64,000 nucleotides of DNA, taken from Thermomonas aquatica. Its GTDB lineage: Bacteria > Pseudomonadota > Gammaproteobacteria > Xanthomonadales > Xanthomonadaceae. This document shows, piece after piece, positions 9,475 to 20,181 of this stretch. The DNA lies in assembly GCF_006337105.1 (NCBI RefSeq), contig NZ_CP040871.1, positions 558,001 through 622,000 of the forward strand, written 5' to 3'. Each line of letters begins with the position of its first letter. The first letter of the stretch is position 1. The notes under the pieces were generated by a model. It saw nothing but the letters and a program-made list of their open reading frames with translations, made no database searches and had not been told where the DNA came from. The translations under genes and the position numbers were made by a program.

Positions 9475-10607
9475 GCCGTCGCCTCGTTGTGGGTGTCGAT
9501 GTGCTGGAGCAGCACCAGGTCGTCGCGATGGACCATCGCCTCGTCGTAGCGGAAGCCGAGGATGGCCTCGATGTCGCGGCTGTGGCGGCCGGCGATGCGC
9601 GCGCTTTCGCCGGCGTTGTACTGCGCCTGCCCGCGCGCCAGCAGCGTGCCGTCGGCGGCGCGCACCTCGACCACGTCGCCGCGGCGGAAATCGCCGTCCA
9701 CCCTGCGCACGCCACCGGGCAGCAACGAAGCGCCGCGCAGCAGCGCCGCCTGGGCGCCGGCGTCCACCTCCAGCGTGCCCGTGGCCGGCGCATGCCGCAG
9801 CCACTGCTTGCGCGCGCTGATCCGGTTGCCATGCGCGGCGATGAAGGTGCCGTGCAACCTGCCCTGCCCCAGCGCGGCGACGGTCGCCGCATCGCGCCCG
9901 CAGAACAGCGCGGTGGCGATGCCCGCCGCCGAGGCCTTGGACGCGGCTTCCAGCTTGGTGCGCATGCCGCCGGTGCCGAGCACGCCAGCATCGCCGGCCA
10001 CCGCGAGCAGCGCCGGCGTGACCGCATCGACGCGTTCGATCGGCCGCGCGGCGGGATCGTGCAGCGGATGCCCGCTGTACAGGCCTGCGATGTCGGTGGC
10101 GATCAGCAGCAGGTCGGCCTCCACCAGCGAGGCAACCGCGGCGGCCAGGTTGTCGTTGTCGCCCAGCTTGAGTTCGTCGACGGCGACGGTGTCGTTCTCG
10201 TTGACCACCGGCAATGCACCCAGCCGCAGCAGTTCCTGCAGCGCGGTGCGCGCATTGAGGTAGCGCCGGCGGTTGCGCAGGTCGTCATGGGTCAGCAGCA
10301 CCTGCGCCACCGGCGCTGCGAACAAAGCCTGCCAGAACCCCATCAGCGACGCCTGCCCAAGCGCGGCCAGGGCCTGGCGCTGGACGATGCCGTTGCCCGC
10401 CGCGCCGATGCGCCCGCGCCCCGCGGCGACCGCGCCGGACGAGACCAGCACGACCTCGCGGCCCTGCGCGCGCGACGCGGCGATGAAGTCCGCCAACCCG
10501 CGCGCATGCAAAGGATCGAGCCCGCCGGCGCCGGCCAGCAGGCTGCTGCCGACCTTCAGCACCGCGCGACGCCAGTGGGGCAACGATTGCGGCGCGAAGT
10601 CGGCCAT
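9471..10607 (-). CDS. proB: Glutamate 5-kinase with PUA domain
   Basis: First and normally proline-inhibited step of proline synthesis, ATP plus glutamate to gamma-glutamyl phosphate. The 378-residue protein has an amino-acid kinase domain (about 10-260) with the [11 protein letters not shown] phosphate-binding loop and [11 protein letters not shown] segment, and a C-terminal PUA domain (about 275-370) as in the E. coli enzyme. The start lies 3 nt after the argH stop, and the stop overlaps proA. Sitting behind argH is a layout familiar from Xanthomonas. Confidence 0.96.
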   Translation of the reverse strand: MADFAPQSLPHWRRAVLKVGSSLLAGAGGLDPLHARGLADFIAASRAQGREVVLVSSGAVAAGRGRIGAAGNGIVQRQALAALGQASLMGFWQALFAAPVAQVLLTHDDLRNRRRYLNARTALQELLRLGALPVVNENDTVAVDELKLGDNDNLAAAVASLVEADLLLIATDIAGLYSGHPLHDPAARPIERVDAVTPALLAVAGDAGVLGTGGMRTKLEAASKASAAGIATALFCGRDAATVAALGQGRLHGTFIAAHGNRISARKQWLRHAPATGTLEVDAGAQAALLRGASLLPGGVRRVDGDFRRGDVVEVRAADGTLLARGQAQYNAGESARIAGRHSRDIEAILGFRYDEAMVHRDDLVLLQHIDTHNEATA

Positions 10608-10610
10608 GGC

Positions 10611-11906
10611 TCAGCCCAATGCCTGCAAGCGCGTGCGCAATTCGTCCAGGCGCAAATCGGCGGCTGCGCCGGGCGATGTGCGCGCCGCGAGCGAGTCTTC
10701 CGGCGTGCGGCCCTGCCCTGCGCTGTCGGCGGACGCGGCGGCGGCCTTGTAGGCCTCGCGGAACGGCACACCGGCGATGGCGGCTTCCACCGCGACATCG
10801 GTGGCGTACATGCCCGAATCGATGGCGGCACGGATGCGGCCTTCGCGCCATTCCAGGTTGGCCAGCAGGGCCGGCAACAGTTCCAGCGCGGCCAGACCGC
10901 GGCCGAAGCCGTGGAAGATCGCGCCCTTGCTGGCCTGCAGGTCGCGCTGGTAGCCGGACGGCAGCGACAGCAATTGCTCGATCTCGGTGCGCGCCGCGGC
11001 CACGCTGGCATGGGTCGCGCGCATCAGCTCGATCACGTCCGGGTTGCGCTTGTTCGGCATGATCGAACTGCCGGTGGTGTATTGCGCCGGCAAGGCGACG
11101 AAACCGAACTCCGCAGTGGTGTACAGCGACAGGTCCCAGGCCAGGCGCCGCAGGTCCAGCGTGGCGCTGCCCAGCGCTTCCAGCGCCGCCAGTTCGAACT
11201 TGCCGCGCGAAAGCTGCGCGTAGATCGGCGAGACCTGCATGCGCGCGAAACCGAGCGCTTGCGTGGTGTGCTCGCGATCCAGTTTCAGGTTCACGCCGTA
11301 GCCCGCGGCAGTGCCGAGCGGATTGGCATCGACCAGCTTCAGCGTGTCGGCGGCGCGGATCGCATCGTCGATGAAGGCCTCGGCCCAGCCCGCCCACCAC
11401 ATGCCCGCCGACGACACCACGGCGCGCTGGATATGCGTGTAGCCGGGGATCGGCAGGTTCGTTTCGGCCTCGGCGCGATCCAGCGCGACCTTGGCGATCT
11501 CGCGGCTCAGTTCCGCCACGCGCGCCAGCTTTTCCTTCAGCCACAGGCGGGTGGCGACCAGCACCTGGTCGTTGCGGCTGCGGCCGGTGTGGATCTTGCG
11601 GCCGGCATCGCCCAGGCGTTCGGTCAGGCGCGCCTCGATGGCGGAATGGCCGTCCTCGTAGCGCTCGTCCAGCACGAAACTGCCGTTGCGGAAATCCTCG
11701 GCCAGCACCGCCAGCTCGCGCTTCAACCCATCCAGCTCATCGACGCTGAGGATGCCGATCCGCTGCAGGCCTTCGGCATGCGCCGCGCTCGCGGCGATGT
11801 CGTGCAGGAAGAATTCGCGATCCAGCAGCACGTCGTCGCCGGCCAGGAAGGCCTGGATCTGCGCGTCCACCGCCACGCCGGGCTTTTGCCAAAGCAAGTC
11901 GCTCAT
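10611..11906 (-). CDS. argH: Argininosuccinate lyase
   Basis: Last step of arginine synthesis: cleaves argininosuccinate into arginine and fumarate. The 431-residue chain has the fumarase/aspartase superfamily signature [12 protein letters not shown] and the [10 protein letters not shown] and GYTHIQRA segments of ArgH. The ATG overlaps the argC stop as ATGA. The length is a little below the 450-470 of many ArgH proteins, because the C-terminal helical part is shortened and ends in a poorly conserved Ala/Gly/Ser stretch followed by [15 protein letters not shown]. Confidence 0.96.
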   Translation of the reverse strand: MSDLLWQKPGVAVDAQIQAFLAGDDVLLDREFFLHDIAASAAHAEGLQRIGILSVDELDGLKRELAVLAEDFRNGSFVLDERYEDGHSAIEARLTERLGDAGRKIHTGRSRNDQVLVATRLWLKEKLARVAELSREIAKVALDRAEAETNLPIPGYTHIQRAVVSSAGMWWAGWAEAFIDDAIRAADTLKLVDANPLGTAAGYGVNLKLDREHTTQALGFARMQVSPIYAQLSRGKFELAALEALGSATLDLRRLAWDLSLYTTAEFGFVALPAQYTTGSSIMPNKRNPDVIELMRATHASVAAARTEIEQLLSLPSGYQRDLQASKGAIFHGFGRGLAALELLPALLANLEWREGRIRAAIDSGMYATDVAVEAAIAGVPFREAYKAAAASADSAGQGRTPEDSLAARTSPGAAADLRLDELRTRLQALG

Positions 11907-12862
11907 GCTGCATCTTCCATCGGAATACCGGCGAACTCGTCAAAACCAAACGCCATGTTGAGATTCTGCAGCGCCTGGGTGGCGGCGCCCTTGAGCAGGT
12001 TGTCCTCGGTCGCGACCACCACCAGGCGCTTGCCGTCGCCGCCCAGGGTGAAGCCGCCAAGATCGACATGGTGCGCGCCGGCGATGCGGCTGACCCATGG
12101 CGCATCGTCCTGCACGCGCACCAGCGGCTCATCGGCATAGCGGCCGCGGTAGCGCGCCAGCACCTCGTCCATGTCGAAGGGAATCGACAGGTGCAGGTTG
12201 GCGGTGATGGTCAGGCCGCGGAAATGCGGTGCGACATGCGGCATGAACTCGATGGGATGGCCAAGCTGCTTCGACACTTCGCGCTCGTGCACATGGCCGG
12301 TCAGCGCATACGGCATCAGGTTGTCGCGCAGCAGTTCGACGTTGTTCTTGTCGCTGGGCGTGGTGCCGGCGCCGGAATACCCGGACACGCCGAAGCACTG
12401 CACCGGCCCGTCCAGCACGCCCAGCATCGGCGCGATCGCCAGCTGCATCGCGGTGGCGTAGCAGCCGGGATTGCTGATCCGGCGCTGGCCCGCGTATTGC
12501 GCGCGGGTCAGTTCCGGCAGGCCGTAGTACCAGGACGGATCGAAGCGGTAGTCGGCGGAAAGATCCAGGATCACCGCGTCGGCGCCGGCATCGTCGAACT
12601 GCTGGACGATGTGCGCGGCCTTGCCGTTCGGCAACGCCAGCACCACCGCGTCGGCACCGAGTTCCGGCAAGTCTTCGTAGGCGGGCGAGGTGTAATGCAC
12701 ATCGCCGCCGTAGCCGTCGATGTGGGCGGACACGGGCTGCCCCACCAGCTCGCGCGAGGTGACATAGGCCAGCTCGAACTGCGGATGCGCCGCCAGCAGG
12801 CGGATCAATTCGCCGCCCACATGTCCGCGGGCTCCGACGATGCCGATGCGCAAGATGCTCAA
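11903..12862 (-). CDS. argC: N-acetyl-gamma-glutamyl-phosphate reductase
   Basis: Third step of the acetylated arginine pathway: NADPH reduction of N-acetylglutamyl phosphate to the semialdehyde. The protein starts with the Rossmann segment [19 protein letters not shown] and has the catalytic Cys in [10 protein letters not shown]. The start is most probably TTG: TTGA overlaps the argB stop, and GGAGGA stands 6 nt upstream; no ATG or GTG is available near the family start. This gives 319 residues. The reading frame continues upstream through argB, but that part is shadow. Confidence 0.93.
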   Translation of the reverse strand: MSILRIGIVGARGHVGGELIRLLAAHPQFELAYVTSRELVGQPVSAHIDGYGGDVHYTSPAYEDLPELGADAVVLALPNGKAAHIVQQFDDAGADAVILDLSADYRFDPSWYYGLPELTRAQYAGQRRISNPGCYATAMQLAIAPMLGVLDGPVQCFGVSGYSGAGTTPSDKNNVELLRDNLMPYALTGHVHEREVSKQLGHPIEFMPHVAPHFRGLTITANLHLSIPFDMDEVLARYRGRYADEPLVRVQDDAPWVSRIAGAHHVDLGGFTLGGDGKRLVVVATEDNLLKGAATQALQNLNMAFGFDEFAGIPMEDAA

Positions 12863-14205
12863 GCCGGTTCCTCCAGGGTGGCCGGGCGCGCCTCGCAGGT
12901 GCGCACGTAGCGTTCGATCAGGTCGAAGCCCGCCGGCCCGTACCAGTACACCTTCCACTTGTCCTGCTTGATGCAGCCGTCGGATTCGGCGTAGTAGAAC
13001 GGGTTCACCGGATTGCCGTGGCGCGAGCGCCAGAACAGCGTGGGGTTCTGCTCGCGCATCACCTGCCAAACCGCGCGGCCCAGGCCTTCGCCCTGCGCCT
13101 CGTCCAGCACCGCGAACTTGTCGAGATAGATGCCGGCGTCTTCCTTGGTCAGGATCACCGCCGCGCGGTAGTTCTCGCTGACGTAGGCGCGATGCAGCGT
13201 GGTGGTCTCGAAGTAATCGGGCAGCAGCTTGCGCCCGAACGCGGACTCGATCAGCCCGCGCAGGCGCGGCAGGTCGAAGGCGCTCCAGTCGGCGGCTTCC
13301 AGCACGCGCTCGCCGCGCCGCACCAGCGTGCCCGAACCTTTGTGGGTGAACAGTTCCTTGGCCAGTTCCGCCGGCTTGGTGATCGACACCGACGAGGCCA
13401 GCGGCAAGCCATCCAGCAGATCCTTGATCTGCTCGATCTTCACCCGCATGCCGCCTTCGATCCACGGCTGCTGCATCAGGTGCTCGTATTCGGTGGACAG
13501 GTTGATCGAATCGATCACCTTGCCGTCGGCATCCAGCAGGCCGCCGGTGCCGGTCAGGAACACGATCTTGTACGGCTGCAGCACCTGCACCAGTTCGTTG
13601 GCGGCGAAGTCGGCGTTGACGTTGAGGATCTGCCCGCCGACGGTTTCACCCAAGGACGCGATCACCGGGATCGAACCGGCCTGCAGGCTGGCCTGGATCG
13701 GCGCCAGGTCGACGCGCTTCACTTCGCCGACCAGGCCGTAGCGGTCGCGGTCGAGGTAATCGGCCTCGAACACGCCGGAGACGATGCTGGTCGCGCGCGC
13801 GTCGCTGGCCTGCAGCGCTTCCACCAGCTTCAGGTTCTGCGCATGGAACACGCGGCGGACGATGGCCAGCGCTTCCGGCGAGGTCACCCGCAGGCCGTCG
13901 ATGGTCTGCTTGACGATGCCGGCGGCGGACAGCTCCGCATCCAGCTGCGGGCCGGCGCCGTGGATGACGATGGGGGTCAGGCCCACGTCCTGCAGGAAGG
14001 CCAGCGAGGACACCAGCGCGTCGAGGTCGTCGCGCAGCACCGCGCCGCCGACCTTGACCACCGCGAAGCGCGCCGCATCCAGCTGCGAGAAGCGCTTGAG
14101 GTACTGGTTGATTTCCTTGGCGCTGCCCATGCTCGACAGCAGCCGCACGATGGTCTGGCGGGTCTGCGGATCGTGGATGGCATTCGAGGTCAACATCGGC
14201 GTCAC
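12859..14205 (-). CDS. argB: Bifunctional N-acetylglutamate synthase / N-acetylglutamate kinase
   Basis: First two steps of arginine synthesis in one chain: acetylation of glutamate and its phosphorylation. Residues about 1-285 form an amino-acid kinase domain ([27 protein letters not shown]); residues about 295-448 form a GNAT acyltransferase domain ([22 protein letters not shown]). This fused NAGS-K type, related to the mitochondrial vertebrate enzyme, is known from Xanthomonas and explains the lack of a separate argA here. The start is uncertain: GTG at 14205 overlaps the upstream stop as GTGA, matching the pattern of the operon, while the ATG at 14196 (MLTSNAIHD) is three codons inside. 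Neither has a clear Shine-Dalgarno site. Confidence 0.95.
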   Translation of the reverse strand: MTPMLTSNAIHDPQTRQTIVRLLSSMGSAKEINQYLKRFSQLDAARFAVVKVGGAVLRDDLDALVSSLAFLQDVGLTPIVIHGAGPQLDAELSAAGIVKQTIDGLRVTSPEALAIVRRVFHAQNLKLVEALQASDARATSIVSGVFEADYLDRDRYGLVGEVKRVDLAPIQASLQAGSIPVIASLGETVGGQILNVNADFAANELVQVLQPYKIVFLTGTGGLLDADGKVIDSINLSTEYEHLMQQPWIEGGMRVKIEQIKDLLDGLPLASSVSITKPAELAKELFTHKGSGTLVRRGERVLEAADWSAFDLPRLRGLIESAFGRKLLPDYFETTTLHRAYVSENYRAAVILTKEDAGIYLDKFAVLDEAQGEGLGRAVWQVMREQNPTLFWRSRHGNPVNPFYYAESDGCIKQDKWKVYWYGPAGFDLIERYVRTCEARPATLEEPA

Positions 14206-15320
14206 GGCGTGGTGGTTCCAGACATATTGTTTTGAAGCAGGCGGGTGATGGTGCCGGCGTAACGCTGCAGTTGTTCCAGCGTGACGAATTCGTCGGCGGT
14301 GTGGGCCTGGGCGATGTCGCCCGGCCCGTACACGAGCGCGGTCATGCCCGCCTGCGAGAACAGCGAGGCTTCGGTCCAGAAATCGACGGCATTGCCGATC
14401 GGCAGGCCGAGTTCGTCGGCGAGGTCGCGCGCGGCCAGGCGGCGTTCTTCCGCGGAGGCGGTGTCGCCGGCCGGCAGCGAGGGACCGCGGAAGGTTTCCT
14501 CGTAGCGTTCCAGCGCGCCGGCGGCGGCGCAGGCGCCGAAACGCAGGTGCAGCGCGTCGATGTCGTGCGACGGCAGCGGACGGAAGCCGAAGCGCACTTC
14601 CGCACTCGGCGCGATCATGTTGGCCTTGATCCCGCCCTCGACCTTGCCGATGTTGAAGCGCAGTCCGCTCAGGCCGCCGAAGCGCGAAGCCGCCTCGGCC
14701 TCGACCAGGTCCAGTGCCTGGCCGCCCCAGCGCATCGCCTGGTGCAGCGCATTCGCGCTCAGCGCATGCGCACCGGACGCATGCCCGGCCTCGCCCTTGA
14801 ACTTCATCAGCACCGAGCTGATCCCGCGATGCGCCAGCACCGCCTCGCAGCGCGTGGGCTCGGCGATGATCGCCTCGGAAAACCCGTGGTCGCCGGCGAG
14901 GAAGCCGGCGATGCAGCGCGGGTCGTTGGCTTCCTCGTCGGAGGAGAACAGGAACGCGGCATCGCCCTGGGTGGCGTTGGCGGCCGCGATCAGGCCCGCC
15001 GCCGCGCCCTTGATGTCGCAAACGCCCAGGCCGACCACGCGATCCTCGAAGCGGCGCATCACATGCGGATCGGCCGTCCACGCTTCCGACGACGGCACCG
15101 TGTCGAGGTGCACGTTGAACACGCGCGTCGGCTTGCCGCGCACGGCGAACAGCGAGACCGCGCCTTCGCCATGGTCGACGACCTCGATCTTGAAGTCCGG
15201 AAGCTGCGCGCGGATGTAGTCGAAGATCCCGCCGGTGCCGATCAGGCGCGGCGGGTTGCGGGTGTCGAACGACACCAGCGCCTCGAGATGGCGGAGGACG
15301 GCATCCAGCATCTCAGCCAT
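14202..15320 (-). CDS. argE: Acetylcitrulline/acetylornithine deacetylase, M20 family
   Basis: Zinc deacetylase of the M20/ArgE family, 372 residues. Metal and catalytic motifs are [19 protein letters not shown] and [10 protein letters not shown], with [13 protein letters not shown] near the C-terminus. In Xanthomonas campestris the corresponding enzyme deacetylates N-acetylcitrulline, the product of the AOTCase encoded downstream of the same promoter, and that substrate is expected here. I chose the ATG at 15320 (MAEMLDAVL) because it aligns with the known Xanthomonas start and has GGCGGGA just upstream; an in-frame ATG lies 5 codons earlier. It overlaps argG by 8 nt. Confidence 0.93.
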   Translation of the reverse strand: MAEMLDAVLRHLEALVSFDTRNPPRLIGTGGIFDYIRAQLPDFKIEVVDHGEGAVSLFAVRGKPTRVFNVHLDTVPSSEAWTADPHVMRRFEDRVVGLGVCDIKGAAAGLIAAANATQGDAAFLFSSDEEANDPRCIAGFLAGDHGFSEAIIAEPTRCEAVLAHRGISSVLMKFKGEAGHASGAHALSANALHQAMRWGGQALDLVEAEAASRFGGLSGLRFNIGKVEGGIKANMIAPSAEVRFGFRPLPSHDIDALHLRFGACAAAGALERYEETFRGPSLPAGDTASAEERRLAARDLADELGLPIGNAVDFWTEASLFSQAGMTALVYGPGDIAQAHTADEFVTLEQLQRYAGTITRLLQNNMSGTTTP

Positions 15321-16533
15321 TCCCGCCTTCGCCATTGACCTGCGCCCACAGCGTGCTGCTCATGCCGAACAGCTTGATGAAGCCCTCGGCCTCTTCCACG
15401 CCCCAGTCGGCGGACTGCGCGTAGGTCGCGCCCTTGGAATTCAGGATGTGCGGCGAACGCACCGCCACCGCATCGACGCGGCCACCGGTGGTGCGCAACA
15501 GCACCTCGCCGTTGACCATGCGCTGCGACGAGGCGAGGAAAGCTTCCAGATCCGTCTTCAGCGGATCGTGGAAGAAGCCCTCGTACACCAGCTCCACCCA
15601 CTTGCGCGCCACGTCCGGCTTGAAGCGGTTCTGCTGCTTGCTGAGCACCGCTTCCTCCAGCGCGCGATGCGCGGTGAGCAGCGCGACCAGGCCCGGCGCC
15701 TCGTACACGATCCGGCCCTTGAGGCCGATGGTGGTATCGCCGGTGTATAGGCCGCGGCCCACGCCGTACTGCGCGAACATGGTGTTGAGCTTGGCCAGGA
15801 TCTTCTCGCCGGGCAGTTCGTTGCCATCCAGCGCGACGGCCTCGCCTTCGACGAAGCGCAGGCTGACTTCCAGCGCCTCGGCCGGCCACTGCTCGCGACG
15901 CGCGCACCAGCCGCGCGCGCCCTCGCCCGGCGCTTCCCAGCTGTCGATCTCGGCGCCGGACAGGGTCACGCCCAGCAGGTTCTCGTTGATCGTGTACTGC
16001 TTCTGCTTGCTGCGCACGCCGAAGCCGCGCTCTTCCAGGTAGGCCTGTTCGTAGGCGCGGGTCTGGGTGTGCTCCTTCTGGATTTCGCGGATCGGCGCGA
16101 CGATGCGGTAGTCGCCGCTGGCCTTCACCGCCAGGTCGAAACGCACCTGGTCGTTGCCCATGCCGGTGCAGCCGTGGGCGATGGCATTGGTGCCGAGGTC
16201 CTTGGCACGCGCCAGGGCGGCATCGACGATCAGGTAGCGGTCGCTGACCAGCAGCGGGTACTGGCCCTGGTAGGCCTCGCCGGCCTGCACGAACGGTTTG
16301 ACGAAGCCGTTCCAGATCGCCGGGCCGCCATCGACGGTGACATGCGAAGCCACGCCGAGCTCGGCGGCGCGCTGCTCGATATAGGCGCGCTCCTCGGCAT
16401 CCACGCCGCCGGTGTCGGCGAACACGGTGTGCACGTTCCAGCCGCGCTCCTTCAGGTAGGGCACGCAGAAGCTGGTGTCGAGCCCGCCGGAAAAGGCCAG
16501 GACGATGTCGCGGGAGTCGTTGGGATTGCTCAT
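15313..16533 (-). CDS. argG: Argininosuccinate synthase
   Basis: Joins citrulline and aspartate with ATP to argininosuccinate. The 406-residue protein has the PP-loop motif [10 protein letters not shown] at the N-terminus and the conserved segment [18 protein letters not shown]. It starts 21 nt after the argF' stop and overlaps the deacetylase gene at its 3' end. Its place between argF' and argE' is typical of the Xanthomonas arginine cluster, where citrulline is released by deacetylation after carbamoylation. Confidence 0.97.
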   Translation of the reverse strand: MSNPNDSRDIVLAFSGGLDTSFCVPYLKERGWNVHTVFADTGGVDAEERAYIEQRAAELGVASHVTVDGGPAIWNGFVKPFVQAGEAYQGQYPLLVSDRYLIVDAALARAKDLGTNAIAHGCTGMGNDQVRFDLAVKASGDYRIVAPIREIQKEHTQTRAYEQAYLEERGFGVRSKQKQYTINENLLGVTLSGAEIDSWEAPGEGARGWCARREQWPAEALEVSLRFVEGEAVALDGNELPGEKILAKLNTMFAQYGVGRGLYTGDTTIGLKGRIVYEAPGLVALLTAHRALEEAVLSKQQNRFKPDVARKWVELVYEGFFHDPLKTDLEAFLASSQRMVNGEVLLRTTGGRVDAVAVRSPHILNSKGATYAQSADWGVEEAEGFIKLFGMSSTLWAQVNGEGGNG

Positions 16534-16554
16534 GTAGGGAAAGTTCCGGGGGAA

Positions 16555-17559
16555 TTATTGGGACGCGAGCGCGGCCATGATCGCCTTCTGCACGTGCAGG
16601 CGGTTCTCGGCTTCGTCGATGGCGATGCAGTTGGGCGAATCCATCACCGCGTCGGTGGCCTTGACGTTGCGGCGCAGCGGCAGGCAGTGCGAGAACACCC
16701 CGTTGTTGGTCAGCGCCATCTTGGCTTCGTCGACGATGAAGTGCTGGTACTGGTCGCGGATGGGCTTTTCCGGCGCCCAGTTGCCGAAGTACGGCAGCGC
16801 GCCCCAGCTCTTGGCGTAGACCACGTCGGCGCCGGCATAGGCGGATTGGATATCGTGGCTGATCGCGAACGAGCCGCCGCTTTCGGCGACGTTGTCGTGC
16901 GCCCAGCCGATGTAGCGCTCATCGAGCACGTATTCGGGCGTCGGGCACAGCAGGGTCACGTCCATGCCCATGCGGGTGGCGATGGTGAGCGCGGAGTTGG
17001 CGACGGCGGTGTTGAGCGGCTTCGGGTGGTAGGTCCAGGTCAGCACGTATTTCTTGCCGCGCAGGTCGGTGGTGCCGAAGTGCTCCTGCAGCGCCAGCAC
17101 ATGCGCCAGTTCCTGGCAGGGATGGGTGATCGTCTCCATGTTGATCACCGGCACCGGCGAATACTTGGCGAACGACTTCAGCACGATGTCCTCGCGGTCG
17201 CGCGACCAGTCCACGAACTTCGGGAAGGCGCGCACGCCGATCAGGTCCACGTAGCGGCCCAGCACCTTCGCCACTTCCGCGATGTGCTCCTCGGTATCGC
17301 CGTCCATCACCGTGCCGAGGTCGAACTCGATCGGCCAGGCGTCCTTGCCCGGCTGCAGCACCACCGCATGCGCGCCCAGCTGGAACGCGCCCAACTCGAA
17401 GCTGGTGCGGGTGCGCATCGACGGGTTGAAGAACACCAGGGCGATGGATCGCCCCTTGAGGTCGTCGCCCAGCTTGCTGCGCTTGAACATGGCGGCGCGC
17501 GCCAGCAGCGCGTCGAGATCGGCGCGGCTCCAGTCCTGCGTGTTGAGGAAGTGTTTCAT
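16555..17559 (-). CDS. argF': N-acetylornithine carbamoyltransferase (AOTCase)
   Basis: Transfers carbamoyl phosphate to N-acetylornithine instead of ornithine, giving N-acetylcitrulline. The 334-residue protein is very close to the Xanthomonas campestris AOTCase: FFNPSMRTRTSFELGAF (carbamoyl phosphate site), the KDAWPIEF segment whose Glu is the known AOTCase specificity residue, the VLTWTYHPKPLNTAVANS stretch instead of the SMG loop of ornithine transcarbamylases, and LPLRRNVKATD with the lysine reported to be carboxylated. The start MKHFLNTQDW fits the family. It is the first structural gene of the arg-pro cluster and lies 31 nt downstream of a strong terminator-like hairpin. Confidence 0.95.
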   Translation of the reverse strand: MKHFLNTQDWSRADLDALLARAAMFKRSKLGDDLKGRSIALVFFNPSMRTRTSFELGAFQLGAHAVVLQPGKDAWPIEFDLGTVMDGDTEEHIAEVAKVLGRYVDLIGVRAFPKFVDWSRDREDIVLKSFAKYSPVPVINMETITHPCQELAHVLALQEHFGTTDLRGKKYVLTWTYHPKPLNTAVANSALTIATRMGMDVTLLCPTPEYVLDERYIGWAHDNVAESGGSFAISHDIQSAYAGADVVYAKSWGALPYFGNWAPEKPIRDQYQHFIVDEAKMALTNNGVFSHCLPLRRNVKATDAVMDSPNCIAIDEAENRLHVQKAIMAALASQ

Positions 17560-17590
17560 CGTCGATCCCGGTTCCTGAAAGCCAAAACGA

Positions 17591-17615
17591 AAAAACCCAG
17601 CGCGAGGGCTGGGTT
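17591..17615 (-). terminator. Terminator/attenuator hairpin in front of argF'
   Basis: Read leftward the sequence is AACCCAGC, a six-base loop, GCTGGGTT and then TTTTCGTTTT: a perfect 8-bp stem with a U-tract. It ends 31 nt before the argF' start codon and about 185 nt after the previous leftward gene, so it is either a distant terminator of that gene or a transcription attenuator in the arg leader. A second small hairpin, GCAAC-ACT-GTTGC (17628-17640), precedes it. Confidence 0.8.
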
Positions 17616-17647
17616 CGGAAGAATGCTGCAACAGTGTTGCGCTCCGG

Positions 17648-17746
17648 CTACCCAGCGAATGAGGTGTCCGGTCGGCGCGCGCGCGAGGTCATGCCGGAGG
17701 CCATCCGGGCGGCGTCAGCGTGGCGCGTGGCGAGGTGGGCGTGCAT
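17648..17746 (-). CDS. Candidate leader peptide upstream of argF' (speculative)
   Basis: A 32-codon frame ends 32 nt before the attenuator-like hairpin. Its last 14 residues from an inner Met are MTSRARRPDTSFAG, with three arginine codons in four positions (CGC GCG CGC CGA), the pattern expected of an Arg-sensing leader peptide. No clear ribosome-binding site precedes either Met. It is reported because of its place and its codon content, not because of homology. Confidence 0.25.
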   Translation of the reverse strand: MHAHLATRHADAARMASGMTSRARRPDTSFAG

Positions 17747-17799
17747 CAGGCGCGGATGCTCGCATGCCGCGCTGCAGCATGCAAGGGTTTCGAGGCCGC

Positions 17800-18261
17800 T
17801 CAGGGCTCCGCCATCGGCTGCGGGGTGATCGAGACGCGCACGCGCAGGCGATTGCCGGGGTCCTGCGCCAGCCGGGTGCGGAATTTGCTGCCCTTGTAGA
17901 CGTAGTCCACATCGAAGGCGATCGGGCGGCGATATTCGCGCACCACCGGCGCCATCCGGCAATTGCTCAGGCCCGCCTCGCGCTCTTCCCTGGTGGTGGT
18001 GCCGGTGAGCCGGTCCTTGACCGCGCTGACCACCTTCGACAGGCCGCCGCCGGATGGTTGCCTGGTATCGCAGACCCGCTCCATCCGCGTGGCGCGCAGG
18101 GTCTGGTAGATCGGGTTGACCTCCAGCACCTGGGCATAGTCGAAGCGCACGTTTTCCTGCGGCACCACGGTCTCGCGGCCGGCATCCTGCGCCTGCGCGA
18201 CAGGCGCGGCCAGCAGGCCGGCGAGGGAAAGGCAAAGGCAGCGGAAGGCGAGACGCAACAT
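17800..18261 (-). CDS. Exported protein of unknown function
   Basis: A 153-residue protein with a clear Sec signal peptide (LAFRCLCLSLAGLLAAPVAQAQ). The mature part contains FDYAQVLEVNPIYQTLRATR, a segment reminiscent of the N-terminal region of 17-kDa/glycine-zipper outer-membrane proteins of gamma-proteobacteria, but no glycine zipper follows. Two Cys residues in the mature part could form a disulfide in the periplasm. A GTG two codons upstream (18267) is an alternative start. It stands alone between the arg cluster and divergent cysS. I do not recognise a function. Confidence 0.7.
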   Translation of the reverse strand: MLRLAFRCLCLSLAGLLAAPVAQAQDAGRETVVPQENVRFDYAQVLEVNPIYQTLRATRMERVCDTRQPSGGGLSKVVSAVKDRLTGTTTREEREAGLSNCRMAPVVREYRRPIAFDVDYVYKGSKFRTRLAQDPGNRLRVRVSITPQPMAEP

Positions 18262-18349
18262 GGCCACAAGTCTATCGGTGCGGCGTCGACGGCGGATGAA
18301 TCGCCGCTGTGCGGCCCGCTACAATGCGTGACCCCACGCGCGTGACGCC

Positions 18350-19741
18350 ATGAACCGGTCCTTGAACAGGTTACACCTCTACAACACCCTGTCGCGGCGG
18401 GTCGAGCCGTTCGCGCCGCTCGATCCCGCCTGCCCGACCATGTACGTCTGCGGGCCCACGGTCTACAACTACGTGCACATCGGCAATGCGCGCGGGCCGG
18501 TGGTGTTCGGCGTGCTCGCCGCGCTGCTGCGGCGGCGCTACGGCGGCCTGCGCTATGCGCGCAACATCACCGACGTCGACGACAAGATCAACGCGGCGGC
18601 AAGGGAGCTGGGCGCGCCGATCTCCGCGATCACCGACAAGTACGCCGCCGCCTACCGCGAGGACATGGCCGCATTGGGCGTCGACGGCGAATTCGCGCCC
18701 GACATCGAGCCCGCCGCGACCGCGCACATGCCGCAGATGATCGCGATGATCGAACGGCTGATCGCCGACGGCCATGCCTATGCCGCGGAAGGCCATGTGC
18801 TGTTCGCGGTGGCCAGTTTCGACGGCTACGGCAAGCTCTCGCGCCGCGACCCCGAGGACATGCTGGCCGGCGCGCGGGTGGAAGTGGCGCCGTACAAGCG
18901 CGACGCCGGCGACTTCGTGCTGTGGAAGCCCTCGACCGACGACCTGCCCGGCTGGGATTCGCCCTGGGGCCGCGGCCGCCCGGGCTGGCACATCGAATGC
19001 TCGGCGATGGCCGAGGCGCACCTCGGCCCGACCATCGACATCCACGCCGGCGGCATCGACCTGCAGTTCCCGCACCACGAAAACGAAGTGGCGCAGAGCG
19101 AATGCGCGCACGGCGGCCAGGTGTTCGCGCGCTGGTGGCTGCACAACGGCATGCTCAACTTCGGCGGCGCCAAGATGAGCAAGTCGGTCGGCAACATCGA
19201 GCGCATCCACGACCTGGTGCGCGCGCACCCGCCGGAAGCGCTGCGCTATGCCCTGCTCTCCGCGCAGTACCGGCAGCCGCTGGAATGGTCGGACGGGTTG
19301 ATCGAGCAATCGGTGCGCACCCTGGACCGGCTGTACGGGACGCTGCGCGACCTCGCCGATGTGCAAGCCGAGCCGGAGATCCCGGCGAGCATCGAAGCCG
19401 CGCTGGACGACGACCTCAACACGCCGGCCGCGCTGGCCGAGGTCGCCCGCATCGCCGGCGAAGCGCGCAAGGCGGCATCGAGCGGGGAAAAGGCCGCGTT
19501 GAAGTCGCAGTTGCTGGGCGCAGGCCGCGTCCTCGGCCTGCTGCAGCAGGCGCCGGCCGCGTGGTTCGCGCGCGGCGCTTCGAACGAGCAGGATGCGCGC
19601 ATCCAGGCGCTGATCGACGAACGCATCGAAGCGAAGCAGTCGCGCGATTTCGCCCGCGCCGACGCCATCCGCCAACAGCTGGCCGAGCAAGGCATCCTGC
19701 TGGAAGACACGCCGCAGGGCGTGCGCTGGAAACGCGCATGA
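18350..19741 (+). CDS. cysS: Cysteinyl-tRNA synthetase
   Basis: Class I aminoacyl-tRNA synthetase charging tRNA-Cys. The 463-residue protein has the HIGH motif as YVHIGNARG just after the zinc Cys in [10 protein letters not shown], further zinc ligands in WHIECSAM and FPHHENE, and KMSKSVGN. Length is normal. A TACAAT element at 18320-18325 could be a -10 box, giving a short leader. The stop overlaps the sufE-like start as ATGA, so cysS heads a three-gene unit with sufE and an MFS exporter. Confidence 0.97.
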   Translation: MNRSLNRLHLYNTLSRRVEPFAPLDPACPTMYVCGPTVYNYVHIGNARGPVVFGVLAALLRRRYGGLRYARNITDVDDKINAAARELGAPISAITDKYAAAYREDMAALGVDGEFAPDIEPAATAHMPQMIAMIERLIADGHAYAAEGHVLFAVASFDGYGKLSRRDPEDMLAGARVEVAPYKRDAGDFVLWKPSTDDLPGWDSPWGRGRPGWHIECSAMAEAHLGPTIDIHAGGIDLQFPHHENEVAQSECAHGGQVFARWWLHNGMLNFGGAKMSKSVGNIERIHDLVRAHPPEALRYALLSAQYRQPLEWSDGLIEQSVRTLDRLYGTLRDLADVQAEPEIPASIEAALDDDLNTPAALAEVARIAGEARKAASSGEKAALKSQLLGAGRVLGLLQQAPAAWFARGASNEQDARIQALIDERIEAKQSRDFARADAIRQQLAEQGILLEDTPQGVRWKRA

Positions 19742-20181
19742 ACGACACCGTGTTCCCGCTCGAAGCCACCCCCGCCGAAGCGCAGGCCGCGATCGCCGAA
19801 GAGTTCGCGTTCTTCGGCGACTGGTCGGAGCGCTACCAGTACCTGATCGACCTGGGCCGCAAGCTGCCGCCGTTCCCGGACGACTGGAAGACCGAGCAAC
19901 ACCGCCTGCTCGGCTGCCAGTCGATGGTCTGGATCGTGCCCTCGGGCGATGCCGCGAAACTCGATTTCGCCGCCGCCAGCGATTCGGCCATCGTCTCCGG
20001 CCTGGTGTTCCTCGCCCTGCGCGTCTATTCCGGGCGCAGCGCCGGCGACATCCTCGCCACCGAGCCGGACTACATCGCGAAGATCGGCCTGGCCAAGCAC
20101 CTGTCGCCGACCCGCAGCAACGGCCTGGCCGCGCTGCTGGCCTTCATCCGCGACCACGCCAGGGCCCAGCTCCCGGCATGA
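19738..20181 (+). CDS. sufE: SufE-family sulfur acceptor protein
   Basis: A 147-residue SufE/CsdE family protein; members take persulfide sulfur from a cysteine desulfurase and hand it on for Fe-S cluster assembly. The active Cys is in [10 protein letters not shown], preceded by the [15 protein letters not shown] segment typical of the family. It is coupled to cysS by ATGA and to the MFS gene by another ATGA. No suf operon genes are adjacent, so SufE versus CsdE cannot be told apart; its link with cysS suggests a general cysteine/sulfur theme. Confidence 0.9.
   Translation: MNDTVFPLEATPAEAQAAIAEEFAFFGDWSERYQYLIDLGRKLPPFPDDWKTEQHRLLGCQSMVWIVPSGDAAKLDFAAASDSAIVSGLVFLALRVYSGRSAGDILATEPDYIAKIGLAKHLSPTRSNGLAALLAFIRDHARAQLPA

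Noticed and set aside
12859..15081. An apparent ArgE-ArgB fusion
   Set aside because: The first 290 codons are an out-of-frame reading of the deacetylase gene; the deacetylase has its own frame and stop.
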